From Rana temporaria (taxonomy: Eukaryota > Chordata > Amphibia > Anura > Ranidae), in NCBI RefSeq assembly GCF_905171775.1, contig NC_053497.1, positions 39,593,781 through 39,657,780 on the forward strand: 64,000 nt of DNA. Reading direction: 5' to 3'. Shown piece by piece: positions 43,602 through 54,225 of this stretch; the first letter of the stretch is position 1, and each line of letters opens with the position of its first letter. Under the pieces are notes generated by a model that did no database searches, was not told the origin of the DNA, and saw nothing but the letters and a program-made list of their open reading frames with translations. The translations under genes and the position numbers were made by a program.

Positions 43602-44033
43602 TGTGCGCTTCAGCATTCCCCCCTGTACTGTGCCCTTTTGTGTTGACTAGTCTTTGATTTATGGAATGTTTTCCTTTTGTAAAATAGATTTTATTGAAAG
43701 TACTAATGAATATATGTGTAATTCTATCAACTATTTATTTTTATTTCTTGAAAGTAGGTGTGTAAATTGGGGCAGGGTAGTAGGGGCCCCAGGGCATTAC
43801 CTATTGGGCGTCTAGAGCCCAGGAGGAGCAGAGAGGAGACACACTGCGGAAGCAGCTCCAGGAGAGGACAACACCGAAGCAGCTTTCCCCTGAGCCCGCC
43901 ACGCTTAAGGACAGGGCTGGAAGATGGCGGCATCCAGGACAGGTAAGTGTCCATTTATTAAAAGTCAGCAGCTGCAGTATTTGTAGCTGCTGGCTTTCAA
44001 TATTTTTTTTACGGTGGAGCTCCGCTTTAAGGT
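43602..44033. mobile_element. Unassigned sequence ending in a family A fragment
   Basis: From about 43930, AGGTAAGTGTCC, AAAGTCAGCAGCTGCAG and GGAGCTCCGCT followed by TTAA (44034-44037) match the right part of the family A copy at 59828. The left part (43602-43930) is not recognised. Confidence 0.5.
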
Positions 44034-44097
44034 GGCCATACACTCTACAATCGGCTTGTACATTTTCCTTTAGATTCTCCATCGACTATGTAGTATA

Positions 44098-44366
44098 AGG
44101 CCCCGCGGAGGATCTTAGGGCTTGTCCTACGTCACTGTGTCTTCTTGTGAATAAGCTGCGCTGCCTTCTGGGAAATGTGTGTATCCCATTCACAAAGCGC
44201 CGTGCGAGTCGTGCATGCGCAGTAGGAAACGGGCAGTGAAGCCGTAAGGATTCACTACCTGTTTCCCTTAGTAAGGACAGAGGCGCCAGGACCGAGCAAT
44301 CGCCAGCGACAGGGACCGACATCGTGGGCGACTAGGACAGGTAAGTGTCCTTATTGAATCCTGCTT
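44098..44366. mobile_element. Family A fragment
   Basis: GGGCAGTGAAGCC and GGACAGGTAAGTGTCC match the interior of other A copies. The right end CCTGCT is followed by TTAA. The left end is lost. Confidence 0.5.
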
Positions 44367-44369
44367 TAA

Positions 44370-44580
44370 GTTCCACATTAAAAGGTTAAATGTTTCCTCC
44401 GTTTCCTCCGTTCTCTCCATCCCATCACTGCAGTCTTGGTAAAGTTGGCATACACTGTAAAATCATAATGTGCAATCCCCAACTCCAAAACTATGTAACA
44501 TATGGACACACTATTGTGAAAAGTATTGTGTTTACACTCACATGAAATTTAATATGGCATCCCAGTCTTGAGAAAGGTAC
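44370..44580. other. Unassigned sequence
   Basis: No recognised structure. Confidence 0.4.
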
Positions 44581-44582
44581 TA

Positions 44583-44892
44583 CCGTAAAACCTTGGTTTG
44601 CAAGCATAATTCGTTCCAGAAACATGCTTGTAATCCAAAGCACTTGTATATCAAAGCATTTTTTTTACAGGATACAAAAGAGAAGAGAGGCGCCTCTAAG
44701 TGTAGCAATAAGTTGCTAAACGTTGTACCTTCATTAAATGTAATCATATTGCTACACTTAGAGGCTCCTCTCTTCTTTTTTATACTTAGTTGTGACATGA
44801 GGCTACTCTTATATCAAGACATCGCTTGTATATCAAGGCAACATTTATTAAAACATTTTGCTTGTCTTGCAAAATGCTCTTAAACCAAGTTA
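44583..44892. mobile_element. Mariner-like MITE with central hairpin
   Basis: The left end CCGTAAAACCTTGGTTTGCA follows TA. The right side has GCTTGTCTTGCAAAATGC and AACCAAGTT. The centre contains GCGCCTCTAAGTGTAGCAAT pairing with ATTGCTACACTTAGAGGC. The right boundary coincides with a family G MITE, so the right TA is uncertain. Confidence 0.6.
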
Positions 44893-45312
44893 GGCTGCGT
44901 ACACACGATCGGTCAAAACCGATGAAAACGGACTGAAGGACAGTTTTCATTGGTCCAAACTGATCGTGTGTGGGTTCCATCGGTCAGTTAACCTTCGGTC
45001 AAAAAAATGAGAACTTGCTTTAAAATTTAACCGATGGACGCCTAACTGATAGGTCAAAACCGATCGTTATTATGCAAAAGCATTGGTTAAAAACCCGCGC
45101 ATGCTCAGAATCAAGTCGACGAATGCTTGGAAGCATTGAACTTCGTTTTTTCAGCACGTCGTTGTGTTTTACGTCACCGCGTTCTGACACGATCGATTAT
45201 TTAACCAATGGTGTGTAGGCACGACGGACCATCAGTCAGCTTTATCGGTTAACCGATGACAACGGTCCTTCGGACCGTGATCATTGCATGGACTGATCGT
45301 GTGTACGCGGCT
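44893..45312. mobile_element. Family G MITE (GATCGGTCAAAACCGATG subfamily), perfect TTA flanks
   Basis: The ends are GGCTGCGTACACACGATCG and GATCGTGTGTACGCGGCT. TTA lies at 44890-44892 and 45313-45315, the cleanest target duplication in this family and of the TWA form preferred by PIF/Harbinger. Confidence 0.8.
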
Positions 45313-45315
45313 TTA

Positions 45316-45744
45316 GGCCCTGTACACACGATAGAACATGTCCGATGAAAACGGTCCGCGAACCGTTTTCATCGGACATGTCCGCTGGGAGATTTTGGTC
45401 TGATGGCTGTACACACCATCAAACCGAAATCCCCACGGACAGACAGCGCGGTGACATGGCGGTGACGTTGACGCCGCCACGTCACCAAACCAGGAAGTAA
45501 AATACTTCCACGCATGCGTCGAATCCATTCGACGCATGTGGGAGATTTCTGTCCGCTGGTTAGGTGTACTAAACAGCGGACATGTCGGACGAACGGGTTT
45601 CCAGCCGACAAGTTTTAAAGCATGCTTTATAACTTTTGTCTGCTGGAAACCTGTCTGCTAGGCTGTACACACGGTCGGATCTGTCCGCTGAAACTGGTCT
45701 GCGGACCAGTTTCAGCAGACATGTTTGATCGTGTGTACAGGGCC
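45316..45744. mobile_element. Family G MITE, GGACATGTCC-rich subfamily, third copy
   Basis: It starts GGCCCTGTACACACGAT directly after the TTA shared with the preceding MITE. It ends ATCGTGTGTACAGGGCC, next to TCA. Palindromes and CATGTCCG motifs are as in the copies at 21694 and 28158, with fewer intact p53-type decamers. Confidence 0.8.
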
Positions 45745-46040
45745 TCAATCAGGTGTTTTATCGGGTTGAGGTCAGGACTCTGTGCAGGCCAGTCAAGTTC
45801 TTCCACCCAAAATGTGATCATCCATGTCTTTATGGACCTTGCTTTGTGCACTGGTGCGCAGTCATGTTGGAACAGGAAGGGGCCATCCCCAAACTGTTCC
45901 CACAAAGTTGGGAGCATGACATTGTCCAAAATTTCTTGGTATGCTGACACCAGTAAAGTTCCTCCACCCCAAACTTGCTCATCCTTCTTTGTACATTGGT
46001 CCAAATCATTTGATGAAGGGGTGATTATGGTGTCTATTTA
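45744..46040 (-). pseudogene. Tc1-type transposase fragment, inactive
   Basis: The minus strand reads a piece of a Tc1/mariner DDE transposase, the enzyme that cuts and pastes Tc1 elements. Visible segments are VMLPTLWEQFGDG, FLFQHDCAPVHKARSIK and ELDWPAQSPDLNPI. The second catalytic Asp (in QHDC) is present. The third acidic residue, expected 35 positions later in NPIE, is Lys, and the frame then runs into the neighbouring MITE at 45744. The frame opens near 46030 after a stop and uses no ATG. The N-terminal DNA-binding domain, first catalytic Asp, inverted repeats and C-terminus are missing. Confidence 0.85.
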
Positions 46041-46049
46041 CCTGGCTTA

Positions 46050-46643
46050 ACATCACCTCCCCCAGTCACCCCCCTCCCCCCACACAGTTAGAACACACCT
46101 AGGATACACATTTAACCCCTTCCTCACCCCCTAGTGTTAACCCCTTCACTGCCAGTCACATTTATACAGTAATTAGTGCATTTTTATAGCACTGATCGCT
46201 GTATAAATGTGAATGGTCCCAAATTTGTGTCAAAAGGGTCCGATACGTCCGTCGCAATATCGCAGTCCCAATAAAAATTGCAGATCGCCGCCATTACTAG
46301 TAAAAAAAAAAGAAAAAGTCATAATTCTGTCCCCTATTTTGTAGGCGCTATAACTTTTTTACAAACTTTTTTAAATTGGGATATTTATTATAGCAACAAG
46401 TAAAAAATATATATATATTTTTTTAAATTGTCGCTCTTTTTTTGTTTATAGCGCAAAAAATAAAAACCGCAGAGGTGATCAAATACCACCAAAATAAAGC
46501 TCTATTTGTGGGGAAAAAAGGACGTCAATTTTGTTTGGGAGCCACGTCGCACGACCGCGCAAATGTCAGTTAAAGCGACGCAGTGCCGGAAGCTGAAATT
46601 TCGCCTGGGCACGAAGGGGGTTTATGTGCCCAGTAAGCAAGTG
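46050..46643 (+). mobile_element. Family P TTAA-type MITE, left part shortened
   Basis: It ends CAGTAAGCAAGTGG before TTAA at 46644-46647. It contains the standard P blocks (ACTAGTAAAAAAA, AAAAACCGCAGAGGTGATCA). The left end is lost at about the Tc1 remnant. Confidence 0.7.
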
Positions 46644-46647
46644 GTTA

Positions 46648-47487
46648 AATCACGGGGAGAGGGATACCAACAAAGAGAATGAATGGACGACACATTCCAT
46701 GCATTGTATCTGTCTGAATTGTATTGATCAGTTTGATTCCTAATGACTAACAGACCTTTCTTGTCAGACGAGTTGGAGGATTAAGTCCTCAGAGTGCCAC
46801 ACATGATGTCCCCTCACTCATTAGCTAGTTAGGAGATTGAATAACTGAGATGCCTCTTCACTTCCAGCCTGGACACTGGCTCCCCTCTACCTCCAGGGAC
46901 TGCATCAAAGGTTCTTCCTTGCTGCAGGCATCTTTCACACCCTTTGCTAAGGGAGTTAATCATGTTTTTGTAACCTACAGGGTCAAGAGATCAGTGTCAC
47001 CTGGTGAGAGGGTCTGTCCAGAGACAGCCACATAGCGTTATGTTTAATAGATTAACTTCACTTTTTAACTTGGACATTCAGGACACATGCTGGCCATACA
47101 CAATCACATTTTCATTGGCCTATTAAACCAATTTGTACCAGCAACTGTTCAAAAATAAGCTTGTCCTGCTGGACCTAACTTGACGTGTTGCCTAAACAAT
47201 ATAGGGCAAAGCAATATGTTTACTGTACGGTAATGGTGGTCCCACTAGAAGCTCTCCTTCCCTTTGCTTCCCCACCGCTAGGAGAGAAGATATAACCAGT
47301 ACTTCTGGAAATGATGCCGATGCAACTGTCCCTTCCTATGTGATGGCTCTGGTGCTTGGTGTTTGGCCAGTTATGCACCCAGCACTGTCACATGGAGGCA
47401 GTGAGAAGGTACTTAGTCCTGTGTATCCCCAAAATCAAGACTTGGGAGCTAAATGGGGTAACCCTTTTCTGTTCTGGTGGCCAAATG
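46648..47487. other. Unassigned, repeat-poor sequence
   Basis: About 840 bp without recognised repeats. The 61-aa frame at 46850-47035 has no family similarity I recognise. Possibly single-copy DNA. Confidence 0.4.
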
Positions 47488-47495
47488 TGGTGGTG

Positions 47496-47863
47496 CAGGG
47501 GCGGACTGACCATTCGGGCACTTGGGCACTGCCCGAGGGCCCCATGTCACTAGGGTGCCCCATCAGGGTTGCCAGCTTCAGTAAAATCAGGGACAGTATG
47601 TAAAAATCTGTGTTTTTTTAAATATGCCAAGATTATAGCTGCCCCGCCTCTCCAGTACCTTTTCAGTGTGTGTATGTGTATTCTGTGTGTATGTATACTG
47701 TATATGTGTATATTGTGTATGTATACTGTATGTGTGTGTATACTGTGTATGTATACTGTATGTGTGTGTGTGTGTGTATTACTGTGTGGCCCCATATTCT
47801 ATTGCCCGGGGGCCCATAATCTCCAATTGCCTGGGACCCCCATGAGTTGTCAGTCTGCCCCTG
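47496..47863. mobile_element. Short hAT element, perfect 8-bp TSD
   Basis: TGGTGGTG lies at 47488-47495 and 47864-47871. The ends CAGGGGCGGACTGACCATTC and (reverse complement) CAGGGGCAGACTGACAACTC match the element at 19512-20667. A TG-rich microsatellite occupies 47666-47782. Confidence 0.92.
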
Positions 47864-47871
47864 TGGTGGTG

Positions 47872-48174
47872 GGATGTGAAAGAAAGGTGAGTATAAGTTG
47901 CTCGGCCCGACCTAATGAAAGCTGTGATAGCAGGCTGCCAGCCCAACAAACTGTGGCCATTAAACTCCCTGCAGCCATATGTAAGAGACAGGGATGCTGG
48001 CCGATAGCATAATCAGAATATGGCCATATTTCAACAATATCATTGACTAAATATGATCATGTGGCCATGTTAGGTCAATGATGTTACTAGCATCCCGCCA
48101 CTTTGTTCCCCATGCTGTGGGGTGGGGAACTCTATGGCTGAAGCTGGTTGGGTCAGTGGCCTGCTATTATCTAA
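47872..48174. other. Unassigned sequence
   Basis: Repeat-poor spacer. No exon supported. Confidence 0.4.
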
Positions 48175-48444
48175 GGCCCCGTACACACGACCGAGTTTCT
48201 CGGCAGAATTCAGCCAGAAACTCGATGGGAGCTGTATTCTGCCGAGAAACCCGGTCGTGTGTACACTTTTGGCCGAGGAAACCGACGAGGAACTCGTCAA
48301 GCCAAATAGAGAACATGTTCTCTATTTCCTCGTTAGTCAATGAGGAAACTTGGCTCGCCGAGATCCTCCGCGGCTTCACAAGGAACTCGACGAGCAAAAC
48401 GATGTGTTTTGCCCGTCGAGTTTCTCGGACGTGTGTACAGGGCC
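48175..48444. mobile_element. Family G MITE, GAGTTTCTCGG subfamily
   Basis: The ends are GGCCCCGTACACACGACCG and GTGTGTACAGGGCC. Each end has its own inner inverted copy (CTCGGCAGAATTCAGC against GCTGTATTCTGCCGAG). Frames of 144 and 76 aa across it are by-products. Confidence 0.8.
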
Positions 48445-49488
48445 TGGCAGTTTCCCATGGGTTTGGCCTGAACGTTGGTGCATCACTTTTCCTGATCTCT
48501 GAAAAATGCTAACTCCTGGCTTTCACGCTTATCCATTGGATTCCTTCTTTGGCACAGACCTGGAACAAGTATGCATATCAGAATATCAGAAGCTCTAGCT
48601 TCCCTCAGTTTCTATGCTTAGATGGGATCAGTAACTGTGAAAACATTAAAGCAAAGGCAGAACTACCAGAGTTGCAAAGGTCACGTTCTGCCACTACGGG
48701 GAGGGGGGGGCAAAGTCATGTGGCTTGCTTGTGACTTTCTGGCGACTTTGTGACTTAACGTTGCAGTCTATGGCACTCAAATCACACAAATGTCGCAGGG
48801 GCTTATAAAGGGCACTGCAATGGGAATAAAGGGCCCCGGGATCAATGGGTAGGGTCCCGGGCCCAGAAGGAAGGTCCCAAAGCTTGGAGGAAAGGGCCGG
48901 GTTCAGAAGAAGGGGCAGTGGGACCGATGTAAAGGGCCCCGGCGGTCAGGGGGCGTTTATTGTTTCTTGCACCGGGGGGGCCTTAAATGTTCTAGTTACA
49001 CCGATATATTAAAGGAAACCCTTCCAGTGAAAACCATGCAAATGTCTATTGCCTGGGCATCATCTTGACCCTTTGGCTTCAGTACTTTGAATCACAGGCC
49101 AGGAACAAGCATGCAGGTCAACAATTCTAACTCTGTAGGCAAAAGGGAAGGACTGATCATCAATCTGAAAACCAGCTTGTAAGTGGAAGTCCCTTGAGCT
49201 GGTATAGAGATGATTTGAAAAGGGGAAGAAGGACGATTAGGAAAAACAAGTTGCATGAATGAATTTCATTTTCCTCTCAGGATATTTCACAACTCATTCA
49301 TTGAGTTCTCTAAATACAGAAATAATGTAAATTACGTACCTCCTAACTTTTTGAGATGACAAAGAACAACACCCTTCTGTAAAATGTATGTAGGCAAATG
49401 ACACATCCCTACCCCACCCCTAATTTTGTAGACCAAGAAGAGTTCATCCGTAAAAAACAATAAATACAATAATTTAGAGGTTGGATAT
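48445..49488. other. Mostly unassigned, with small repeat fragments
   Basis: ACCTGGAACAAGTATGCATA (48560) and CCAGGAACAAGCATGCA (49098) are related motifs, probably from one interspersed repeat. CTCCTAACTTTTTGAGATG at 49346 is the repeat end seen at 35208. A GGGCCC-rich stretch lies at 48830-48985. No gene. Confidence 0.4.
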
Positions 49489-50555
49489 GTAGCACTACCC
49501 CCTGAGGAGCTGCTGAAATTTTGGGCGGCGTGTTACCTCGTGGCTCCTCCGAAATTCCTAGGGGTGATTGATGTATAGTACAGGGACAAGGAATGTCCAG
49601 ACAGGTGCTCTTTGCTGTGCTCTTTATTACCCAGCCGGGTAAAAACAGTAAACTTGTGGTGAGGAAAGTAAAGCTGAAGAAGAAGGACAATTGCAGATTC
49701 AGGCGTAATCATAGGAAACAGTCCTGCTCCCAAACGTAACCCTTCTTAGCACCGCTCCCGCCGGAGTGGGTCTAGCGTACCCGGACAGGCCTCTCTCACT
49801 GACCAGGCAGCCGGAGTATCACTCGGACAATTGTAGGAATAAGTCTCTGCCACAGACCCTCCTTGGTGAACTTGAACTTGGGAGAAAGTCTCTACCACAG
49901 ACCCCTCTCAAAGAGCCTCAGAAGATACCTCTGCCACAGGTCCCCTCTGGGTTGAATTCCTGGAGATATGCCTCCTTACTTGAGTTACGTCTGGATCTCC
50001 TTCAGCTTGTCGCCCAGGTACCGACTGACAGATGATCAATCCCTCAGTGTCCGGCTACCTGTGATTCCCGGTGGTTTCATCCAAGACATATTGGACCGCC
50101 TGCCTCTCAATGGCGCTCCTCAGACCGACTCCCCACCGAACAGAACCCAGCTTGGGATCTTCAAAAGAGGGAACCCAGTCGCTCACTGGATCCCCATTGC
50201 TGGTTCAGATGCTCCGGGCCATTATGGTCCCGGAACCAGGAACACCGCGTGGCACGCACGCCCCGGCCGGGTAGGCCATGGCGCCAGGGCGCTGTAATGT
50301 GGCCACCCTAAAGGTGGGTGCCACACTCGACGAAGAAGACCCAGAACCAATGGCGTCTGCCCCATAAATACCCCTCCCAGCATGCACAGCGAGGACAAAC
50401 CCTTGTGATTGGCTGCTGGGAAAGAGCACCCAAATCTTGACTCCACTACTGCCACCTGCAGCACCAGGGCTCGAAAAACACCCCGATACAGCAGAATGGG
50501 CTCACAGCACAGCCAAGCTGAGACAGAGACTGCATAATTGCTCTAACAATCAGGA
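49489..50555 (-). mobile_element. Possible LTR-retrotransposon remnant (minus strand)
   Basis: About 1 kb with moderate GC. Read on the minus strand it has GTATTTATGGGG (near 50365) and, further on, AATAAAGAGC (49619-49628), an order that could be an LTR promoter and polyadenylation signal. The outer bases could be TGTTAGAGC and GTGCTACA. No 5-bp duplication, second LTR or polyprotein was found, so this is tentative. Direct CTCTGCCACAGACC-like repeats occur at 49845-49945. Confidence 0.3.
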
Positions 50556-50566
50556 TCAGAGTTTAA

Positions 50567-51050
50567 AGGGGTGTTCCAGTCATTTTTTATGTTTATTAAA
50601 AGTCAGCAGCTACAAAAAGTGTAGCTGCTGGCATTTAATAAACATACACTCACCTGCTCCACGTTCCAGCAAAGCACCGGCTGGGGCTCCGCTCCTCTCT
50701 CCCCCTCTCCGGCCGGCGTCTTCATTCTAAGTGTGGGCACCCGGCCGTGACAGCTTTCGGCTTTTACGGCCGGGCACCCACTGCGCATGCGCGAGCGGCG
50801 CTGCGCCATCCAATTGGACAGGTGATCGCCTGGGACCTGTCACGTGTCCCAGGCGATCGCCTACAGGGAGAGGCTGCAGAAAGGCGATTAGGCTATTCGC
50901 CTTAGCAGCCCCTCGGCAGAAGGAGGAAGTGGGACGGGAAGTCCCACTCCTCCTAAAGCCCCCACTCCCCCCCCAAAAAAAATTACATGCCAAATGTGGC
51001 ATGTGAGGAGTGGATTAAGCGGAAGTTCCACTTTTGGGTGGAACTCCGCT
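50567..51050. mobile_element. Family A-type TTAA element
   Basis: TTAA lies at 50563-50566 and 51051-51054. It starts AGGGGTGTTCCAGTC and ends GGTGGAACTCCGCT. Internal inverted pairs include AGCAGCTACA/TGTAGCTGCT and GGCGATCGCC-type palindromes. Confidence 0.75.
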
Positions 51051-51054
51051 TTAA

Positions 51055-51257
51055 CTACACTCTGATCTACACATAAATTTAGATAGCACCAGTACTATAT
51101 AGTACATAGGCGCTACAGATAAAAAATATTAGTGCAGGATTTTTTTTTATAGAGTTCTATACAGCAGACCAAAAAGAGAGACAACCGAGGAGAAAAGTGA
51201 GACGAAGAATGAAGATGAAGAGATGAAGAATCTGGTGTGAAAAGATGGGACAGTGAG
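51055..51257. other. Unassigned sequence
   Basis: AT-rich spacer. No gene. Confidence 0.4.
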
Positions 51258-51418
51258 GTTGATTTACTAAAACTAGAGAGTGCAAAATCTGGTGCAGCTC
51301 TGCATGATGGCCAATCAGCTTCTAATTTGGGCTAATTCAATTAAGCTTTGACAAAATAAAAACTGGAAGCTGATTGGTTTCTATGCAGAGCTGCACCAGA
51401 TTTTAGTAAATTAACCCC
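51258..51418. mobile_element. Fold-back MITE (TTGATTTACTAAAACT), copy 1
   Basis: GTTGATTTACTAAAACT on the left and AGTAAATTAACCCC on the right are inverted. AAATCTGGTGCAGCTCTGCA on the left pairs with TGCAGAGCTGCACCAGATTT on the right. The same family is present at 53264-53345 (half) and 57099-57297. Confidence 0.8.
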
Positions 51419-51483
51419 ATTCTCTTCAAATAAGGAGCAATTAGAGCTATGAAAGTATAAATTCAACTGATTAGGAGTCTAAT

Positions 51484-51928
51484 GCCACGTACACACGACC
51501 GTTTTTCATGACGAGAAAAATGCAATTTTTTTAATTAGTCATTAAAAATGATCGCGTGTAGGCTCCAGATTTTTTTGCTCGACGAGAAAAATGGGCATTA
51601 AAAATGTAGAATTTGCTCCATTTTTTCTCGTCGTTTTTCACGTTGTCGGGAAAAACGGTCGAGTGTAGGCTTTATCGACGGGAAAAACGTGCGTGCTCAG
51701 AAGCAAGTTATGAGAAGGGAAATTTGCATAATCAGCCCAAAGGGTCGCACCATTCGAATGAAACTTTCCCTTTATAGTGCTGTTGTACGTGTTGTACGTC
51801 ACCACGCTTTACTTGAGCATTTTTTTTCACGATCGTGTGTGTGTGCAAGGCAGGCTTGACAAAAATCATGTCGAGAACAACTTAGTTTTTTTCCATTACA
51901 TGAAAGTCGGTTGTGTGTATGCGGCATT
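51484..51928. mobile_element. Family G MITE (GACGAGAAAAA subfamily)
   Basis: The ends are TGCCACGTACACACGACC and GTGTGTATGCGGCA, flanked by TAA and TTA. The interior repeats TTTTTCTCGTCG-type motifs in both orientations. Confidence 0.7.
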
Positions 51929-51949
51929 AGAACGGCAGATTTATTATAG

Positions 51950-52361
51950 TGCAAAAACACTATAGAAACACTGTAGCTGCTGACTTTTAATAAGCACACT
52001 TACCTGTCCAGGTTGCCCGCAATGTCGGTCACCCGAGGCAGATCCGTCCCTCAGACCAGGTCTAGGCGCTGCCATCCTCACTAAGGGAAACAGGCAGTGA
52101 AGCCTTACAGCTTCACTGCGTATGCGCGAGATGTGCAGGCTATTTGTGAATGGGAACACCGTCCTGTGTGTCCCAGAAGGCAGCGCGCCTCCATTTCCCA
52201 GGAGGCAACGGCGAGGAGAACACAGAACCTCACCGCGGAAGAGTAAGAGGCAGATTAGGAAGATCTGCCTAGTAACAGCAATTTGTGATAAGTATAAAAA
52301 AATATATATATATATATTTTGCCTATTTAGCAAATTTTTTTTTTTAGGGTGGACCTCCACT
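51950..52361. mobile_element. Family A fragment
   Basis: GTAGCTGCTGACTTTTAATA, CACTTACCTGTCC and GGCAGTGAAGCC match the A interior. The right end GGTGGACCTCCACT abuts TTAA at 52362-52365, where a family P element begins. Confidence 0.6.
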
Positions 52362-52365
52362 TTAA

Positions 52366-53263
52366 CCACTTAACGACCGCCGCATGTATTTGTCCGAGGG
52401 GGGCCCCCCCCCCCCCCCCGGTACATGCGGCAGTCGGAAACCCGCGGGGAGCGATCCGGGACAAGGGCGGGGCTATTCGTTTCTAGCCGCCCCCTCGCGA
52501 TCGCTCCCCGGAGCTGAAGAACGGGGAGAGCCGTATGTAAACTCGGCTTCTCCGTGCTTCACTGTGGCGGCTGTATCGATCGAGTCATCCCTTTTATAGG
52601 GAGACTCGATCGATGATGTCAGACCTACAGCCACACCCCCCTACAGTTGTAAACACACACTAGGTGAACCCTAACTCCTTCAGCGCCCCCTGTGGTTAAC
52701 TCCCAAACTGCAACTGTCATTTTCACAATAAACAATGCAATTTAAATGCATTTTTTGCTGTGAAAATGACAATGGTCCCAAAAATGTGTCAAAATTGTCG
52801 GAAGTGTCCTCCATAATGTCGCAGTCACGAAAAAAATCGTAGTAAACAAAAAAAACTATCACCTATTTTGTAAACGCTATAAATTTTGCGCAAACCAATC
52901 GATAAACGCTTATTGTGATTTTTTTTACCAAAAATAGGTAGAAGAATGCGTATCAGCCTAAACTGAGGGAAAAAAAACTATTTTATATATGTTTTTGGGG
53001 GATATTTATTATAGCAAAAAGTAAAAAATATTGCATTTTTTTCAAAATTGTCGCTCTATTTTTGTTTATAGCGCAAAAAATAAAAACCGCAGAGGTGATC
53101 AAATACCACCAAAAGAAAGCTCTATTTGTGGGAAAAAAAGGACGCCAATTTTGTTTGGAAGCCACTTCGCACGACCGTGCAATTGTCAGTTAAAGCGACG
53201 CAGTGCCGAATCGCAAAACCTGGCCTGGGCATTTAGCTGCCCAAAGGTCCAGGGCTTAAGTGG
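52366..53263 (+). mobile_element. Family P TTAA-type MITE, complete, inserted at the end of a family A copy
   Basis: TTAA lies at 52362-52365 and 53264-53267. It starts CCACTTAACGACCGCCGC and ends AGGGCTTAAGTGG. Its left TTAA is the former right TTAA of the family A fragment, so P is younger there. Confidence 0.85.
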
Positions 53264-53345
53264 TTAAACTTTAACAATAAAACCTGGAAGCTGATTGGTT
53301 TCTATTCATAGCTGCACTTGATTTTGTATTTTAGTAAATCTTCCC
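53264..53345. mobile_element. Half copy of the TTGATTTACTAAAACT fold-back MITE
   Basis: GGAAGCTGATTGGTTTCTAT and TTAGTAAATCTTCCCC match the right half of the copy at 51258. The left half is replaced by the family P element. Confidence 0.6.
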
Positions 53346-54225
53346 CTATGTAACATGGAAAACACTGTGCATGTGTTTCTGATTCAGATTAAAAACGCAC
53401 TGAACAGCATCTGGTGTGAACCAGCCCTAATGTTTTACATATTCCATAAAGCACAGTGTAAAATTTAGGTGACATGCTCATATGGGAAATACATTTAGTC
53501 CTCCTGGACTCTCTGACAGGTGTAAGAGTCACCGCCGTGTCATAATTGCATCACGATGGCAGTTCAAGTGCAGATCATATGAGTGCTCCAGAGCCTAAAC
53601 TTCCCAAATCTGACACTTTGAAAACTGTAAATCACTTTGCAAAATGCACAGCTGCCTCTAAAACACATTGGTGTGACTGTAGAATGGTATGTTGTGCCTC
53701 TCTGATCTCCTGTGTTCTACTCATTCCTCAGCCTCCTCCCTCCCCTCTTCAGCTTCTACATAGGAATGCTTCCTTTGCTATTGTACAAAATCTTCCAGTG
53801 GGTGTGTGTGACTCACAAATGGAAGGGCAGACTCCAATGAGCATAGACAATCCTCCCTTCTCCCTCGCCCTCCCCATCTAACGTGCACTCCCCAACTCAC
53901 TTTCCACAACTTCTCAGCTATTGGAGACAGGGAGAATGTCCCCTTTCATCGTTAAAAGTTAACTTTGTCATTTCTTGTGGCCATTTAAAAGCTTTGACCT
54001 GGTGCTTTAGTCGCTGGTGGCTTTTCAGACCTGCTGTGATTTGGATTTACAAACCTTCCTGGAGACTTTAACACTCGCTTCTGGTTTGTTGTGGATTTTG
54101 GGGCATATTTGAGTTCATTGAATACATCGTTTTTGGAGAACTTTTTGGATTTTTGTCTTCGATGAGGAGTTAACGTCTGCTGAGCCATACGGGGACTTAC
54201 AAAGGGAGAACGCCTCGTCTCCGGG
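53346..54225 (+). promoter_or_regulatory. Repeat-poor upstream region and 5' untranslated region of the candidate gene
   Basis: This 880-bp stretch shows none of the window's repeat families, which is unusual here. A TATA-like TTTAAAAG lies at 53984-53991, making a start site near 54010-54020 plausible; that start is inferred. CTCCCTCCCCTCTTC and CTTCTCCCTCGCCCTCCCC are pyrimidine-rich tracts upstream. A three-codon upstream frame (ATG AGG AGT TAA) lies at 54162-54173. An in-frame TGA at 54181-54183 precedes the coding ATG. Confidence 0.45.
53984..53991 (+). promoter_or_regulatory. TATA-like box
   Basis: TTTAAAAG lies about 240 bp before the candidate start codon, in a repeat-poor region. 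It is a sequence resemblance only. Confidence 0.3.

Noticed and set aside
46850..47035. Possible exon with 61-aa frame
   Set aside because: No acceptor or donor pair in phase and no recognisable domain; repeat-poor location alone is not enough.
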